Made by a program: the position numbers and the translations under genes. The notes below the pieces were generated by a model, which was not told the origin of the DNA, made no database searches, and saw only the letters and a program-made list of their open reading frames with translations. From Sipunculus nudus (lineage: Eukaryota > Annelida > Sipuncula > Golfingiida > Sipunculidae), in NCBI GenBank assembly GCA_026874595.1, contig CM049321.1:10095979-10159978 (forward strand): DNA of 64,000 nt, written 5' to 3'. Below are positions 62,275 to 64,000 of the stretch, piece after piece (position 1 is the first letter of the stretch; every line of letters starts with the position of its first letter).

Positions 62275-62697
62275 CTGAAGTTAAGTGGGCAGGCAGATTT
62301 AATTATGGATTATCTCCATTGGAACAGGATCAGCTGACCTAATTATATTATTACACAGATGAAAATGTCATATCACCATGACTACCAGGTCAGCTGACAG
62401 ATATATATGTCTTCCTATATAAAACTTGTGATGGTAAATTATGTTACAAAGAAATAAGAAGCAAAAAGAATAAATTATCTTTAACATTTTTAATTTGAAT
62501 ATGTTTTTTTTTAAGATAAAGTGTACAACATCTAGCTTTGACGAATTACAAAACATTAAACTGACCATCTTCCAGAATTACAGGATCTGATCTTCCACGT
62601 GACAAAAGTAAGAGATTTTAATTTTTCTAATGTCAAAGTATTATGTCAAATGTCTAATAAAGTTATATATTTCTCTTATTCCTCCCTAGTCCCTATA

Positions 62698-62868
62698 CTT
62701 GATACTTAGAATTTACCAGTATGTAATACTTAGTATTTACCAATGTGTAATACTTGGTATTTACCAGTGTGTAATACTTAGTATTTACCAGTGTGTAATA
62801 CTTGGTATTTACCAATGTGTAATACTTGGTATTCAACAGTATGTAATACTTGGTATTTACCAGTGTAC
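62698..62868. repeat. 24-bp minisatellite, about seven copies
   Basis: Units of GTAATACTTGGTATTTACCA plus GTGT, slightly variable. Because 24 is a multiple of three, open frames appear on both strands; they are not genes. Confidence 0.95.
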
Positions 62869-64000
62869 ACTTTCCACAGATGCAAAGAATAGATGAGACA
62901 GATATACCACTAGCACACAAAAATCATGCACCACTCAGGCCTCCCTCCACCTACTGCCCAATATGAAAGCTTTCTGCATGCATCCTGCATTTATGTGTAT
63001 TATTTCTTGAAATTACACAGTATGCCCAAACTGAGAATAAGTATTTAGTCTGTGAGCATTACTAAATGTTCAATATCTTAAAAGAAGAATATCAGTCTGT
63101 TAATGACTATAAGAAAATTACATCTCACTAATGGGGTGGAGCTATAATTGTTATTTTGCTAAAATTGTTAAGACTATTCAAATATTTTTCTTTAATTCTT
63201 TATAGTCTGCAGCAGATCAGCCATTGGGGTTTTTCACATCTCTTACAAAATACAAATTAAACAAGCTTGGAAAAAATTCAAATGAAAATACATAATAGGC
63301 AGGACTGCAATTCAAGGCTGCAGGTGGATTCACAGAAGATTGATAAAACTGACATAAACTTATTTATGAAGCTATTTGGATTTCAGGATTTCTTAACACA
63401 GGATGAGAAATTATCAGTGAAAGTGCAATATAAATGACCACTACACTACTAGTTTATGTCACACCCCTCTTCTCCTGTGCCCTTTCCAATGGCTAGACAC
63501 AAAAATACTCAATGGAGCCTATAATAAAACTTTCTCTGTGGTATTTTTAGACACAGTCAATTGCAAATACACAAAACGAAATGAAATTATGAAACAGATA
63601 CATTAGAAACCAATGAATATCTTGCAGACTCTTTGTCATAGTTTCAACAATTGAGTCATGCTCTTGACCAGGAGTCAACATATAGTGCATCAGCACAGAA
63701 TCTAAGACAGCACAGTCACAGACAACATAGGACACTTTAAAACATCTGCCAATGAGATTTAAACAACACAGCTATGCCAATTATACAAGTCCACCCATGC
63801 AATAAGCTGCCTCTACATATCTCCATCTACACTTTGGGGCAGCCATTGGTAGAAAACTTAATATCCATTATCTGCCTGTGGTTATTGATAACATTTGGGC
63901 AGACTATCAGAAGAAATTTTAAGGAAATATCAACAGAATGTTAATACAGTTTATGAGTCTGGGTTAAAAGATTAAAAATATTTTTATGACTTGTTATTGG
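62869..64000. other. DNAJC13 intron continuing past the window edge
   Basis: No further exon with DNAJC13 similarity was found before 64000, so the intron upstream of the 33-nt exon is at least 1.7 kb. Confidence 0.5.

Noticed and set aside
62693-62920. Repeat protein LVNTKYYT on the - strand
   Set aside because: It comes from a 24-bp minisatellite that keeps all frames open, inside a DNAJC13 intron.
63547-63735. Further DNAJC13 exon on the - strand
   Set aside because: No similarity to the family and no suitable splice borders in phase 0.

Overview
The window looks like a stretch of a lophotrochozoan, most likely bivalve mollusc, nuclear genome. It is AT-rich, its genes have introns with GT/AG borders, and it carries many (AT)n microsatellites. 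It also holds dispersed repeats ending in ACGG-rich runs followed by a GCTGAGCTAAAA-type hairpin, which I associate with bivalve genomes. The organism call is inference; no marker gene fixes the species.

Layout. 0.7-5.1 kb: two C-type lectin genes in tandem on the + strand. The first is a relic with a nonsense codon at a conserved cysteine; the second is intact in three exons. 6.8-20.7 kb: a tandem segmental duplication of a four-exon gene on the + strand. The gene encodes a small secreted protein with a signal peptide, an acidic segment, a Tyr-Arg-Ser repeat, a conserved linker and a C-terminal six-cysteine module resembling the Shisa ectodomain, but with no membrane segment. Both copies keep all splice phases, TATA boxes and poly(A) signals, and both carry a tRNA-like SINE downstream. 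I regard this pair as the most novel content. 20.7-25.1 kb: mostly unrecognised non-coding sequence. 25.1-38.1 kb: a decayed non-LTR retrotransposon whose endonuclease region is split by about 9.5 kb of tandem arrays, namely a 340-bp repeat array in three cassettes and a strict 290-bp dimeric satellite. 39.7-41.1 kb: a LicD-family gene with an intact 327-residue ORF on the + strand. 41-48 kb: microsatellites, regulatory-looking palindromes and the 3' flank of the next gene. 48.0-62.3 kb: the last 13 coding exons (490 codons plus stop) of DNAJC13/RME-8 on the - strand. Its 5' part, including the J domain, lies beyond the right edge.

The genes do not form an operon or pathway. DNAJC13 is a housekeeping endosomal co-chaperone. 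The lectins and the Shisa-like secreted proteins look like lineage-expanded extracellular proteins, and the LicD protein like a Golgi/ER sugar-phosphate transferase. Several unrelated repeat families here carry conserved protein-site-like motifs (a GGTGGCGCCACC palindrome, CTCF-like and YY1-like sites).
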